Shown here: piece by piece, positions 5,978 through 6,108 of the stretch | Layout: the number at the start of each line of letters is the position of its first letter | Numbering within the stretch: position 1 is the first letter of the stretch | From: Alphaproteobacteria bacterium | GTDB taxonomy: Bacteria > Pseudomonadota > Alphaproteobacteria > UBA8366 | Direction: 5' to 3' | DNA length: 6,108 nucleotides | Assembly (NCBI GenBank): GCA_018665505.1 | Contig: JABJCS010000682.1 | Location: forward strand, 1-6,108 | Translations under genes and position numbers: made by a program | The notes under the pieces: generated by a model | Seen by the model: the letters and a program-made list of their open reading frames with translations, nothing else | Database searches by the model: none | What the model was told of the DNA's origin: nothing

Positions 5978-5989
5978 TGGTGATCACCA
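5978..5989. repeat. 12-bp perfect palindrome upstream of the small lipoprotein
   Basis: TGGTGATCACCA is a perfect dyad, 40 bp upstream of the lipoprotein start and overlapping the stop codon of the partial gene at the right edge. It is placed where an operator of a lipoprotein promoter could lie, but no clear -10/-35 pair is visible around it. About one such palindrome is expected by chance in a window of this size. Confidence 0.3.
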
Positions 5990-6108
5990 ATCCCCAAATC
6001 CAAACGAATCGCCGAATCGAATGGCGGCGCTGCCACCAAGGATATCGCTGGTTTCGAAGTCAATTCGGCTCATGAGAGAGGTGGGAGATCTGGCATCGTC
6101 AAAATATC
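5984..6108 (-). CDS. 3' end of an unidentified gene (runs off right edge)
   Basis: The minus strand is open from the right edge for about 40 codons to TGA at 5986-5984. The visible C-terminus includes SRIDFETSDILGGSAAIRFG and ends SFGFGDW. It alternates polar and hydrophobic residues and is rich in Asp, Phe and Gly, which could fit a beta-strand protein, but I do not recognise the family. An internal ATG (6073-6071) could also begin a 29-residue peptide, though it has no convincing ribosome site. The other two minus-strand frames are interrupted within this stretch, which mildly favours this one. The small lipoprotein gene follows 46 bp later, so the two may be co-transcribed. The open stretch is short, so the call is tentative. 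Confidence 0.45.
   Translation of the reverse strand, partial: YFDDARSPTSLMSRIDFETSDILGGSAAIRFGDSFGFGDW

Noticed and set aside
5918..6075. Two short plus-strand frames overlapping by TGATG (19 and 32 residues)
   Set aside because: They look like a coupled pair, but lie antisense to the lipoprotein and the right-edge frame, which have better support (lipobox, Shine-Dalgarno). The overlap is probably chance.

Overview
The window looks like chromosomal DNA from a Gram-negative proteobacterium. This rests on a lipobox-bearing small lipoprotein, an MFS transporter of the LplT/Aas type, a Lon-like protease of the AAA_32/S16 type seen in Proteobacteria, and a tRNA-Leu gene that encodes its own CCA end. 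The wording of the TVP38/TMEM64 protein reminds me of Alphaproteobacteria, but that is recollection, not a search, and the class is uncertain. I see no insertion sequence, phage gene, CRISPR array or other sign of a mobile region.

Left part (1-1426, minus strand): an alpha/beta hydrolase gene lies upstream of an MFS transporter gene that runs off the left edge. They are 53 bp apart and probably form one transcription unit. A 121-bp divergent intergenic region (1427-1547) separates them from the plus-strand genes.

Centre (1548-4792, plus strand): a Lon-like ATP-dependent protease begins at a GTG with a strong Shine-Dalgarno, not at the longer TTG start. A two-lobed protein resembling universal stress proteins overlaps its stop codon by 4 bp (GTGA), so the two should be translationally coupled and may work together. 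After a 107-bp gap holding a weak terminator-like hairpin comes a TVP38/TMEM64 (VTT-domain) membrane protein gene, 4900-5640.

Right part (5641-6108, minus strand): a tRNA-Leu(UAA) gene converges on the TVP38 gene with only 2 bp between them, and has a plausible promoter with a GC-rich discriminator. Upstream is a 40-residue lipoprotein gene (5815-5937), recognisable by a short signal peptide, the lipobox LASC and a good Shine-Dalgarno. Further upstream is the 3' end of a gene entering from the right edge (stop at 5984-5986). Two perfect palindromes, 14 bp and 12 bp, sit at the ends of these two small reading frames.

The items that best merit a second look are the coupled Lon-like protease and USP-like pair, including a Walker A without its usual hydroxyl residue, and the unlisted small lipoprotein with its palindromes. 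Nothing here proves a new system.
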